Positions 1 to 7,586 of a stretch of 37,142 bases of DNA are shown here, in pieces. Under the pieces are notes generated by a model. It did no database searches. It was given only the letters and a program-made list of their open reading frames with translations, and was not told where the DNA came from. This DNA is from an uncultured Pseudomonadales bacterium (lineage in GTDB: Bacteria > Pseudomonadota > Gammaproteobacteria > Pseudomonadales > Pseudohongiellaceae), in contig CAJQHM010000022.1 of NCBI GenBank assembly GCA_905478195.1, positions 1-37,142 of the forward strand. The letters are read 5' to 3'. The position numbers and the translations under genes were made by a program. Position 1 is the stretch's first letter. Each line of letters begins with the position of its first letter.

Positions 1-1
1 C

Positions 2-184
2 CCCCCGGTAACGCGAACCCGTGAGATTATCTATGTGGACAATTCAAGCTCTCGCAGTGCCACGCCCGTTGCCAGCGGCCGGCGTCTTCTGCGCGACCTC
101 GAAGGCAATTGCTTTGAAAGAATTGTCGATGAACAGGGCAATGAAATTCGTGTACAGCTTGAAGCGGAGCAGTGTAATTTCTAG
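2..184 (+). CDS. C-terminal end of an unidentified protein (partial)
   Basis: An open frame runs in from the left edge and ends at a TAG at 182-184, giving 60 residues with no start codon inside the window. The tail is hydrophilic and acidic, ending in the motif LEAEQCNF, with two cysteines near the C-terminus (GNCFERIV and EQCNF). The overlapping frame that begins at position 21 is a poor alternative because it runs into the protease gene only by chance and lacks protein-like composition there. I do not recognise the family. The two late cysteines could form a disulfide if the protein is exported. The gene is 73 bp upstream of the M48 protease gene and on the same strand, so they may be co-transcribed. 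Confidence 0.6.
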   Translation, partial: PPVTRTREIIYVDNSSSRSATPVASGRRLLRDLEGNCFERIVDEQGNEIRVQLEAEQCNF

Positions 185-257
185 ACAGATAGAACTGGGT
201 CTGCGCTATACTTCTCTATCGTCGAATGCTCAATCGGTTAAGAGTTGTTTACGAGTT

Positions 258-1043
258 ATGAGAAGACTTAGCGCAATCTGCACACTCCTATTTTCTCTTG
301 TTGCTTGCACCAGCTCCCCACTGGACAGACGTCAGGTGGTGCTCTATTCCGATGCCGATATGGCGCGGCAGGGAATTAGTGCCTACCGCGAGATGCAGGC
401 CGAGATACCGGCAACGAACAATCCCCGAGAGCTTCAATACGCCCAGTGCGTCGCCAACTATGTGGTAACGGCTCTAGATCCGGAAGATCAGTCTCGCTTC
501 GACTGGGAGGTCACGGTATTCGACAACGAGCAAGCGAATGCCTTCGCTTTGCCGGGCGGAAAAATTGGCGTCTATAACGGCCTATATAGCGTTGCTGTCA
601 ACCAACATCAATTAGCCGCGGTGATGGCGCACGAAGTCGGGCATGTTTTGGCCAATCACAGCAATGAACGCGCCAGCCAATCGGCCCTGCGAAGCGTAGG
701 CGTGGCCGCCGCGCAGATTCTCGGCGCCTCCGATACGACGCTGCAGGTTTTAGATGTGGGTTCGCGCTACGGCATCTTCCTGCCTTTTAACCGCACTCAG
801 GAGAGCGAAGCCGATGCCATCGGTGTTGTTCTAATGGCAGAGGCTGGATTCAACCCCGAAGAGAGCATCAACCTGTGGATGAATATGAGCGCAGATGGTG
901 GCCCGAGGCCTCCCGAGCTTCTATCCACTCACCCGTCGCCTTCTTCGCGCATGGCTGAATTGAGGCTTCTCATGCCCGCGGCAAATACACTGAGGGATTC
1001 TGCGAGAAGCCAGGGACGCAATCCTGATTGCGTTCTAAACTAG
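258..1043 (+). CDS. M48-family zinc metalloprotease, lipoprotein
   Basis: A periplasmic, membrane-anchored zinc endopeptidase of the M48 (BepA/LoiP-like) family, whose members act in outer-membrane protein quality control. I start it at ATG 258, which gives 261 residues and opens with a lipoprotein signal ending in the lipobox LVAC. An upstream in-frame ATG at 21 would bury this signal behind about 80 unlikely residues. The zinc motif HEVGH (within MAHEVGHVLANHS) is present, and the third ligand glutamate lies in ESEADAIG about 60 residues downstream, as in M48 enzymes. The C-terminal STHPSP segment is also typical of the family. No TPR domain follows, so it is a short form like LoiP or YcaL rather than BepA. 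The ribosome binding site is weak. Confidence 0.88.
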   Translation: MRRLSAICTLLFSLVACTSSPLDRRQVVLYSDADMARQGISAYREMQAEIPATNNPRELQYAQCVANYVVTALDPEDQSRFDWEVTVFDNEQANAFALPGGKIGVYNGLYSVAVNQHQLAAVMAHEVGHVLANHSNERASQSALRSVGVAAAQILGASDTTLQVLDVGSRYGIFLPFNRTQESEADAIGVVLMAEAGFNPEESINLWMNMSADGGPRPPELLSTHPSPSSRMAELRLLMPAANTLRDSARSQGRNPDCVLN

Positions 1044-1289
1044 CTGCCAGCACGCTGCAATTCCTCCTCTCTCCAACGCCAATATCGAGCGCTTATAAGC
1101 TTTCTCCAATATAGTAAAGTAATAACTTTAGTATATTAGGAAGGTCTCAGAGCAGCGTTTTATTGACGGAGATGTCCCCCTTAAGCAGTTGGCCCTGCGC
1201 AAGCCAAATCTCTTGAGATTATCTACATATGGTGGTATTGTCTGTTCCGCAACGCAAGATAATGATTTCTTCATGTTTTGCAATCACTC

Positions 1290-1320
1290 CGGCGCAGTCG
1301 CCACGCCTCACTCTGCGCCG
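1290..1320. other. Stem-loop with 8-bp GC-rich stem
   Basis: CGGCGCAG at 1290-1297 pairs perfectly with CTGCGCCG at 1313-1320, leaving a 15-base loop. It sits 16 bases before a second, longer hairpin in the same non-coding region. No T-run follows, so it is not a simple terminator. It may be part of a structured RNA or a repeat element. The pairing is visible and the role is unknown. Confidence 0.5.
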
Positions 1321-1336
1321 AGGTGCTCCTTGAGAC

Positions 1337-1375
1337 TTCCCACCCTCTGGACCCTTCGGGTCTGGGGGGAGGGAA
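1337..1375. terminator. Long, nearly perfect hairpin, possible terminator
   Basis: Bases 1337-1354 pair with 1358-1375 around a TTC loop: the inner stem is GACCC/GGGTC, followed by a CCCTCTG/TGGGGGG section with G-T wobbles, one A-A mismatch and TTCCC/GGGAA at the base. That is 17 pairs with one mismatch. The right side is followed by AATGTTTT, a weak T-tract, so it could end rightward transcription from the M48 gene about 300 bp upstream. It could equally be a mobile palindromic element. Confidence 0.45.
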
Positions 1376-1584
1376 TGTTTTAGGATCCTACTCTCGCAGC
1401 TAACCCACTACCTGTTAGAAAAATTTCACTTGCCTAGACGGTATGACCCGCACCTAATTCGCGAGCCCTGGATCCAGCAGGTTTAGATCAGCTCTACGCA
1501 ACCGATAGAAAATAGGAATGGGACTCTCGCTGTATAGGGCATAATGTCAGGCTATTGATAAGACACAGGAAATAAACCAGCACC

Positions 1585-2594
1585 ATGAGCACTGTCTCAA
1601 CTGCGGACATCCGCTGTCGGGCAACTATTGTGGGAACTGTGGGCAGGAGGCGAAGGAACTGCGACGCCCCTTCTTCAAGCTAAGCCGAGAGGCTGTTCAA
1701 TCTCTCTTCGAATTGGATGGTCGCGCCTTTCGCACCCTATTCTATTTGCTCACCAAGCCAGCATTCCTGTGTACTGAATATTTCAATGGTAGACGCATTC
1801 GCTATAGTACACCGCTGCGACTGTTCTTAGTAATAAGTGTCTCATTCTTTCTGCTGGTTAGCTTCTATAGCTCGGTGCAGTCCATCGAGAACGCCCTAAC
1901 TGAAAGTGAAACCGAAGAAGCCACAGGGCAAGACATTGCGACCACTCCAGACGATGAGCCACTCATTAGAATCGGAACCGATGTAAATGTGGAGGATGAC
2001 CCATTTTCTAGTTTTGGAGACGAGTTTGTTGACGAAAATGACGAAGAGAATGACATAGAAGGGATATTAGCTTTTGTTGATGCAATCAACCTACCCTTCT
2101 TCGATGCACAGACCAACGTGAATCTGCGCAGGGTAATGCGCGCTCAAGCCGAGGAGAATGTAAATATACTGCTAGAGAACCCTAGCGAGTTTTTACGGGG
2201 CTATCTGGAATATATCACCTTCTTTATTTTGTTTATGATTCCGTTGCTGGCCTTTATCCAGAAAATAATTTACTTCCGCACGGGACACTACTACGTAGAA
2301 CATCTAGTGCTAACGCTACACAACCACGCGTTCATCATTCTAGTCGTGTTCGTCAACATGCTTAACGACATGATAGCGACAAGTGAGCTGCCGATTATCA
2401 GTCCTGTATTTGGCTACCTAGGTACTGCTGTATATATATGGATGTGGGTTTAGCTATACATGAGTCTAAAGAATTATTTCCAGCAGGGTTATGGCATAAC
2501 CCTGCTGAAATACATAATAACTACTATTTTTTACGGCATGGCTTTGGCTGTCGGCATCTTCATATTTTCAGGCATTCTTTTTTTCCTGTTTTAG
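1585..2594 (+). pseudogene. DUF3667 membrane protein, disrupted
   Basis: The reading frame holding most of the gene encodes an N-terminal zinc ribbon (CLNCG, then about 10 residues later CGNCG), an amphipathic stretch, and hydrophobic helices. This is the layout of DUF3667 proteins, whose role is unknown. Two lesions are visible. First, the only good ATG (1585, before AGC) is one base out of frame with the zinc ribbon, and the ribbon's own frame has no ATG, GTG or TTG between the upstream TAA at 1542-1544 and 1712. Second, an in-frame TAG at 2451-2453 follows IWMWV, yet the same frame continues with LYMSLKNYFQQGYGITLLKY and another membrane helix to a TAG at 2592-2594, which looks like the genuine C-terminus. 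A start at ATT 1554 could rescue the first lesion but not the second. A decaying gene or assembly errors both fit. Confidence 0.7.
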
Positions 2595-2627
2595 ATGCTT
2601 CTTACTACGCCTTTTCGTTAAGAAGCA

Positions 2628-3437
2628 TTAAGTCTCTTTGCTGACATGCACGTCCATTTGCGGGAATGGGAAAGAGAGACCCGCATCGCCAAAAGTCTTG
2701 TACACATCTTCATTCATCTTGAAGAATACGCCCCAGTAATCAGGTGCGTTTACCCAGACCCTAACCACAATATTTACCGAACTGTCGGCAAGAGTTTTTA
2801 AGGCCATGAAAGGCGCCGGATCTTTCAGGATTCGCTCATCGGCCGCGATCAATTTATTCAACACCTCATAGGCCTTGTCGACATCATCACCATAGGAAAT
2901 TCCAAATTCCCAATCGACCCGACGGGTTTCCTGCGTGGAATAATTGATCATAGACCCTGTAGCTAAAGGACCATTGGGAATCAATACAGTCTTGTTATCG
3001 GGAGTAGTTAAGATAGTGACAAATATCTGTATCTCTTTGACCGCTCCCGTATAGCCTTGCGCCTCAATCACATCGCCGACTTTATAAGGCTTGAAGAAGA
3101 GTATCATCACGCCGCCTGCAAAATTCTGCAGGGTACCGGATAGCGCCAAGCCAACCGCCAAACCAGCAGCACCGAGTATGGCGATGAAGGATGTCATCTC
3201 AACGCCCAACATGCCTAGGGCCGTGATATAGACCATCACCTTCAGCAGGATGGCGACCATGCTTCCCAGGAAGCTAGTAAGAGAAGGGTCGACTGCGCCC
3301 TTGTTTAGAAGTTTCTTTGTGAGCGAGACCAGCATGTTCGCAATAAACAGCCCCACTAGAAGTGTAACTAGAGCAGAGACCAGCTTTATGCCATAAGGAA
3401 TTGCCAGTGCGGTGAGTTCCGCGGCATTAAATTCCAT
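2628..3437 (-). CDS. mscS: Small-conductance mechanosensitive channel, MscS type
   Basis: A heptameric inner-membrane channel that opens under membrane tension to release solutes during hypo-osmotic shock. The 269-residue length is close to that of E. coli MscS. Three N-terminal hydrophobic helices are visible. The third contains the glycine/alanine-rich pore pattern GAAGLAVGLALSGTLQNFAGG, ending in the NFAGG kink region. It is followed by the beta domain (FFKPYKVGDVIEAQG) with the family's PNG motif in LIPNGPLATG, then the cytoplasmic vestibule. ATG 3437 is preceded by AAAGG at a good distance. It is convergent with the broken DUF3667 gene, 33 bp apart. I see no sign that it is truncated. 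Confidence 0.93.
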   Translation of the reverse strand: MEFNAAELTALAIPYGIKLVSALVTLLVGLFIANMLVSLTKKLLNKGAVDPSLTSFLGSMVAILLKVMVYITALGMLGVEMTSFIAILGAAGLAVGLALSGTLQNFAGGVMILFFKPYKVGDVIEAQGYTGAVKEIQIFVTILTTPDNKTVLIPNGPLATGSMINYSTQETRRVDWEFGISYGDDVDKAYEVLNKLIAADERILKDPAPFMALKTLADSSVNIVVRVWVNAPDYWGVFFKMNEDVYKTFGDAGLSFPFPQMDVHVSKET

Positions 3438-3599
3438 AGTGTTACCTTTATTAGTATAAGTTTTCTAGAATAAATCGGGGAAGGTCAATTCATCTTCTCC
3501 CACAGGCCTAGCAATTACTTTCCTGTTTTATGGGCCAATACGAATTGTTTTCTCAGTTCAAAGCTTCACAGATTTGCGCGAGACTCCTCTTATGATTCT

Positions 3600-4391
3600 T
3601 TACAGGGACTTCAGGAATGCCAGTAATTGCTGCTGTTCCTGCGCAGCCAGATTGGCATAGTTATCGGGCATTAGTGACTCTTGTGAATCTCTAACCGCTT
3701 TTACCCGCTCCTTGAAATAGGTCACCCAGCGCCGGCCATCCTCGCTCTGAATCTGTACAGCTAGCTCAGAGTCGTTCCTATAGCGACCTCGAACTACGGT
3801 ACCGTCTTCCTGCTCGACTTCTTTTGCCTCGAATCCATTAACGATCGTTGCGGATGGATTCATCAAGGCCTGCATCAGTGCATCATCGTCCAATCGATTG
3901 CCAAGGCCATCTAGCGATGGACCTACACTCCCCCCCTTATCACCATAAGAGTGGCACGTGGCACAATCGGCGGAACCATTGAACAGCTGCTCGCCCGCTA
4001 TGACGAGAGGGTCATCACTGGGGCCGGAGTCACTATCGTCCAGGTTCAAGGCTGGCTTTCCCTGCAGGTTGCGAATATAGCTAGCGATATCGAAGATTTC
4101 CACTTCACTAAGCGAACCTTCCCAGGCAACCATGCCAGTACCCGCACGACCATCGGTGATAACATCGATAAGCTCTTGATCCAGCAATCTATTCGCCGGA
4201 CCATCGGTCAGAGGCTTGCCCATTGTCTGACCTTCGCCCAGAGCGCCATGACAGATCTGACAGTAGGCATTGTAGAGTTCCTGACCCTCACCAACACCGG
4301 CGAAGGAAGCCGCCGACGCCATGCTTAAAGCAGCAGCGACTATCACTATTTTGATACTCAGCGTCGGTAGTAATACAGCAGATAATTTCAA
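3600..4391 (-). CDS. Diheme c-type cytochrome
   Basis: An exported electron carrier with two class-I cytochrome c domains. The first heme site is CQICH at residues 44-48 and the second is CATCH at 143-147. A methionine in AGTGMVAW (about residue 87) is a likely sixth ligand of the first heme. A hydrophobic leader ends near ASAASFA. The start is a TTG at 4391 with GGAAG six bases upstream; a nearby upstream ATG runs straight into a TAA. The gene follows the PQQ dehydrogenase gene on the same strand after 67 bp, so the cytochrome is probably the dehydrogenase's electron acceptor. The acidic linker DDSDSGPSDD separates the two domains. Confidence 0.85.
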   Translation of the reverse strand: MKLSAVLLPTLSIKIVIVAAALSMASAASFAGVGEGQELYNAYCQICHGALGEGQTMGKPLTDGPANRLLDQELIDVITDGRAGTGMVAWEGSLSEVEIFDIASYIRNLQGKPALNLDDSDSGPSDDPLVIAGEQLFNGSADCATCHSYGDKGGSVGPSLDGLGNRLDDDALMQALMNPSATIVNGFEAKEVEQEDGTVVRGRYRNDSELAVQIQSEDGRRWVTYFKERVKAVRDSQESLMPDNYANLAAQEQQQLLAFLKSL

Positions 4392-4458
4392 TTTAGTCTT
4401 CCATCTCTTTACGTGTATTTGTCTGCGTTCTGTTTATCTTAGTTCCAGCAATCCAGAG

Positions 4459-6096
4459 TCAGAGGCTAAACAGAATATAGTTGCCGGTAGCGATACCCGT
4501 AGCAACACCTGCGCGTGTCACAGGATTGCGTGTGCCGGAGGCGACGCCCAGGTATTGCTTGCCATCGATTGTGAAGCTAGTCGGTGGCGCATAGATGCCG
4601 CTTCCAGTCTGAAACTTCCATAGGACTTCACCTGTCTCATCGTTCATGGCGTAGACGTGGCCATCTGGGGCGCCTGAGAAAACGAGTCCGCCGCCAGTGG
4701 ACAGCGTGCCTGCCCAGTTGAAGTTACCCGGCATCTCTTTCTGCCAGGCGATCTCTCCGCTAAGCATATCGAAGGCCACCACCCATCCGGTACCCGTGGT
4801 ATCGAACTGTGGAATACCACCCAGGTCCATGGTGCCGGGCCGGCCTTCGCCGTCGCGACGAATAAAGCGCGTCCCCCACTCGGTAGTAGGGATATAGAGC
4901 ATATGTGTGTCTGGGCTATAGGAAGCCGGCGGCCAGTTCTTGCCGCCGTATAGACCAGGGAAAACCATGGTATCTGCAGGTTCATACAACTCTTGCTTCA
5001 GTACTGGCTTGCCGCGCTCATCACGCTCAGCCCAGTTCACTCGCGTGTACTCGCCGGCATAGAGAAAGTCGCCATTCATGCGATCGAGTGCGTAGACGTG
5101 CCCATTTCGGGAAACTTGCACAATCATCTTGCGCATTTGCCCGTTAAACATCTCTTCGATGATCATCGGCTCGGACGTAGAATCGTGATCGAATTCATCT
5201 CTTGGCGATGTCTGGAAGTACCAGCGTAGATCGCCGCTATCGGCATCCAGGGCAACAACAGAGTTGGAATACAGATTGTCTCCGGCTCTTACCGCGTTGT
5301 TGATGTCTGGCCAAGGGTTACCCGTGCCCCAGAAAACCATGTCAGTTTCCGGGTCATAGGTTCCCGTTACCCAGGTAGGTGCGCCGCCTGTCTTCCAGGA
5401 ATCTCCCAGCCAAGTCTCATTGCCCGGCTCGCCTTCGGCGGGGGTGGTGTAGAAGCGCCAGCGACGCTCACCGGTATTTACATCGTAGGCATCGATATAG
5501 CCGCGAATGCCGTATTCACCGCCACCCACGCCGATTAGAACCATGTCCTTAACGACTAGTGGCGCGCCTGTTACGGAGAAGGACTCGCGGTGATCGCCGA
5601 CCTCCGCATCCCATAATTGAATGCCTGTAGCAGCATCGAAGGCCAATAGATGCGCATCCAGAGTGCCCCAGAATACCTTGTCTTCATGGAGCCCTACGCC
5701 CCGATTATGCGGGCCGCAGCACAGATCGACATTCTCGAAGTCGTGGTCATAACGCCATAGTTCATCGCCGGTTAGGGGATCAACAACTAGCAGGTGGCTG
5801 TTCGCCGTAGTCAGGTACATGCGGCCATCGTTAACTAGAGCGGTAACTTCATAGGCACCCCCGGTTACGCCATTTTGCTTGATCCAAACGGGTCGAAGGT
5901 TTGCCACGGTGTCGCGGTTGATCTGGGCATCGGGCATATAGCGCCAGGCGCCGTAGTTCTTGCCATAGGTAACCCAGCGATCAGAATAGTCCTGGGCATT
6001 TTCCAGAATCTCGGTAGTCACGTTCTGGGCTGTCGCCGCCGATGAAAATAGACCCATACCGAGCAGTACGAGCAATGACTTTGAAAATTTACTCAT
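4459..6096 (-). CDS. PQQ-dependent alcohol dehydrogenase, probable lanthanide type
   Basis: A periplasmic quinoprotein that oxidises alcohols or aldehydes and passes electrons to cytochrome c. It has a signal peptide ending near SSAATAQ and repeated propeller tryptophan motifs (GELWRYDHD, GIQLWDAEV, GDLRWYFQT). The vicinal cysteine pair is C126-C127 (LCCGPHNRG). Metal-site residues can be read off: E194 in GGEYGIRGY, N260 in WGTGNPWP, and D303 in DEFDHDS, with a second aspartate, D305, two residues later. In the XoxF and PedH families this extra aspartate marks lanthanide rather than calcium use. At 545 residues it is shorter than XoxF. Substrate is unknown. A promoter and the downstream cytochrome gene suggest a two-gene operon. 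Confidence 0.85.
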   Translation of the reverse strand: MSKFSKSLLVLLGMGLFSSAATAQNVTTEILENAQDYSDRWVTYGKNYGAWRYMPDAQINRDTVANLRPVWIKQNGVTGGAYEVTALVNDGRMYLTTANSHLLVVDPLTGDELWRYDHDFENVDLCCGPHNRGVGLHEDKVFWGTLDAHLLAFDAATGIQLWDAEVGDHRESFSVTGAPLVVKDMVLIGVGGGEYGIRGYIDAYDVNTGERRWRFYTTPAEGEPGNETWLGDSWKTGGAPTWVTGTYDPETDMVFWGTGNPWPDINNAVRAGDNLYSNSVVALDADSGDLRWYFQTSPRDEFDHDSTSEPMIIEEMFNGQMRKMIVQVSRNGHVYALDRMNGDFLYAGEYTRVNWAERDERGKPVLKQELYEPADTMVFPGLYGGKNWPPASYSPDTHMLYIPTTEWGTRFIRRDGEGRPGTMDLGGIPQFDTTGTGWVVAFDMLSGEIAWQKEMPGNFNWAGTLSTGGGLVFSGAPDGHVYAMNDETGEVLWKFQTGSGIYAPPTSFTIDGKQYLGVASGTRNPVTRAGVATGIATGNYILFSL

Positions 6097-6186
6097 TTGA
6101 TTAGCCTTCTTTAGCGATAAATAGCTGATTTTTTGCGGTTACAGCAGTAGGCAGGCGAAACTGTGTCGCCGGCAAACCGGAGCACA

Positions 6187-6215
6187 ATTAAGCTATAAAC
6201 CCCTACTAGTGTCAA
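6187..6215 (-). promoter_or_regulatory. Sigma-70-like promoter for the PQQ dehydrogenase gene
   Basis: On the minus strand a perfect -35 TTGACA (6215-6210) is 17 bp from a -10-like CTTAAT (6192-6187). It points at the dehydrogenase start at 6096, leaving a leader of roughly 85 bases. Confidence 0.55.
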
Positions 6216-6237
6216 TTCGGATACCCCGAAATTGCCC

Positions 6238-6255
6238 CTATTTGGCGCCAAATAG
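6238..6255. promoter_or_regulatory. 18-bp perfect palindrome, candidate operator
   Basis: CTATTTGGCGCCAAATAG is its own reverse complement. It lies between the two divergent predicted promoters, roughly 60-80 bp upstream of either expected transcription start, where a shared activator would bind. The binding protein is unknown and no regulator gene lies next to it. Confidence 0.45.
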
Positions 6256-6282
6256 CCTAGAATTGGCGCGTGATCTAGCAAA

Positions 6283-6311
6283 TTGCACAAAAATCAGCTG
6301 CGTCATATCAT
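6283..6311 (+). promoter_or_regulatory. Sigma-70-like promoter for madLM and the CoA ligase
   Basis: TTGCAC (6283-6288) and TATCAT (6306-6311) are separated by exactly 17 bp. They are about 55 bp upstream of the madL start at 6366. Confidence 0.5.
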
Positions 6312-6365
6312 CAGGCCTTCTACGGCCCGCTTCGGCAGCCTAAATAATAAAAACAAGGATACAAA

Positions 6366-6746
6366 ATGATCGTCTACGGTGTTGCTCTGCTCTCTGCCTG
6401 TTTGATTCTTGGGATGCTACTTGGGGAGGCCTTAGGTGTGGCGCTCAATGTCGAGGCCAACGTGGGCGGCGTGGGAATCGCCATGCTGTTTCTGGTGCTC
6501 GCCAGCAATTCGGATAAGTTCAAGTCATTGGTCGATGGAGCTTCGGGTGCTGGAATTCAGTTCTGGTCTGCCATGTATATTCCCATCGTTGTAGCCATGG
6601 CCGCTAGGCAGAACGTTGTTGCGGCATTTGAGGGGGGTATGCTGGCCGTGGTTGCGGGCGTCGCCGCAGTTATCGTCAGCTTCGCACTGGTGCCTGTTAT
6701 CAGCAAGATCGGCGGCAGCAAGGTTTCGATCGAGGAGAAGCAATAA
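6366..6746 (+). CDS. madL: Malonate transporter subunit MadL
   Basis: The small subunit of the two-component, sodium-coupled malonate importer MadLM in the inner membrane. At 126 residues it has the expected length. It opens with the characteristic MIVYGVALLSACLILGMLLG helix and continues with VGGVGIAMLFLVLASN and two further hydrophobic segments. ATG 6366 has AAGGAT upstream. Its stop overlaps the start of madM by one base (TAATG), so translation is probably coupled. A predicted promoter lies just upstream. The presence of MadM next door makes the assignment firm. Confidence 0.92.
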   Translation: MIVYGVALLSACLILGMLLGEALGVALNVEANVGGVGIAMLFLVLASNSDKFKSLVDGASGAGIQFWSAMYIPIVVAMAARQNVVAAFEGGMLAVVAGVAAVIVSFALVPVISKIGGSKVSIEEKQ

Positions 6747-7504
6747 TGGAAATCCTCGAAACAGTTTTCGTTCGCAACTCGCTGGTCGTTGCCTTCGCCG
6801 TTATCGGCATTACTATTTGGCTTTCGTATTTTCTGGCGGACAGATTGACCAACGGCCGGATTCACGGCTCGGCAATCGCAATCGCTCTGGGCCTAATTGC
6901 CGCCTATTTCGGTGGGCGGGCAACTGGAGGCAGTACGGGAGTTGCTGACATCACTCTGTTAGGGGGCATAGGCTTAATGGGTGGCGGCATGATGCGCGAC
7001 TTTGCCATCGTTGCTACGGCCTTCGGCGTGAAATTGAGCGAATTAAAGAAGGCCGGTTTAGCTGGCGTGGTATCGATCTTCGCGGGCGTTGTCGTTTCAT
7101 TTATCGTAGGCGCTGTGGTTGCCGTGCTGTATGGATACACCGATCCGGTTACAGTCACCACTATAGGGGCGGGCGCCGTAACCTATATCGTCGGCCCGGT
7201 CACCGGCTCAGCATTGGGTGCTGAGTCGGATATTATCGCGCTAAGCGTAGCGGCAGGACTCATCAAGTCGATCCTGGTAATGATAGGGACGCCGCTGGTT
7301 GCGAAGTCAATTGGTCTCGACAATCCACAATCGGCAATGGTATTCGGCGGGCTAATGGGCACTACCTCAGGGGTCGCCGCAGGATTGGCAGCGACCGATC
7401 CGAAGCTCGTACCCTACGGCGCAATGACAGCGACTTTCTATACTGGTGTAGGATGCCTGTTGGGCCCCTCGATCTTATTTTTCATCGTCAACGCCGTACT
7501 CTAA
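6746..7504 (+). CDS. madM: Malonate transporter subunit MadM
   Basis: The large membrane subunit of the MadLM malonate importer. The 252-residue protein is mostly hydrophobic, with about eight helices and small-residue-rich segments such as LLGGIGLMGGGMMRDFAIV and GAVTYIVGPVTGSALGAESD that are typical of this family. Its start overlaps the madL stop. An acyl-CoA ligase gene follows after about 80 bp, suggesting that imported malonate is converted to malonyl-CoA. No malonate decarboxylase genes (mdc/mad) are in the window. Confidence 0.92.
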   Translation: MEILETVFVRNSLVVAFAVIGITIWLSYFLADRLTNGRIHGSAIAIALGLIAAYFGGRATGGSTGVADITLLGGIGLMGGGMMRDFAIVATAFGVKLSELKKAGLAGVVSIFAGVVVSFIVGAVVAVLYGYTDPVTVTTIGAGAVTYIVGPVTGSALGAESDIIALSVAAGLIKSILVMIGTPLVAKSIGLDNPQSAMVFGGLMGTTSGVAAGLAATDPKLVPYGAMTATFYTGVGCLLGPSILFFIVNAVL

Positions 7505-7586
7505 TATTTCAAAGAACGTAACAACATGAAACTTTTAACGGCGTCGGCTCGATTGCCCGATGTCGCAGTATAAGGAAAGGCTAAGA

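Larger units (their letters stand above)
1044..1584. other. Intergenic region without a convincing gene
   Basis: This 541-bp stretch lies between the M48 gene and the broken DUF3667 gene. A 64-codon frame at 1189-1383 exists but has no ribosome binding site, and its translation looks like read-through of the two hairpins described separately. The left part is A+T-rich around 1100-1140. A CATAAT hexamer at 1540-1545 could be the -10 element for the downstream gene, without a clear -35 element. I see no tRNA or repeat array. Confidence 0.6.

Noticed and set aside
1189-1383. 64-codon open frame in the gene-free region
   Set aside because: No ribosome binding site, odd composition, and it runs through two strong hairpins.
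2481-2507. 13-bp perfect inverted repeat (CAGCAGGGTTATG-G-CATAACCCTGCTG)
   Set aside because: It lies inside the conserved C-terminal coding part of the DUF3667 gene (QQGYGITLL), so it is best explained by coding sequence.
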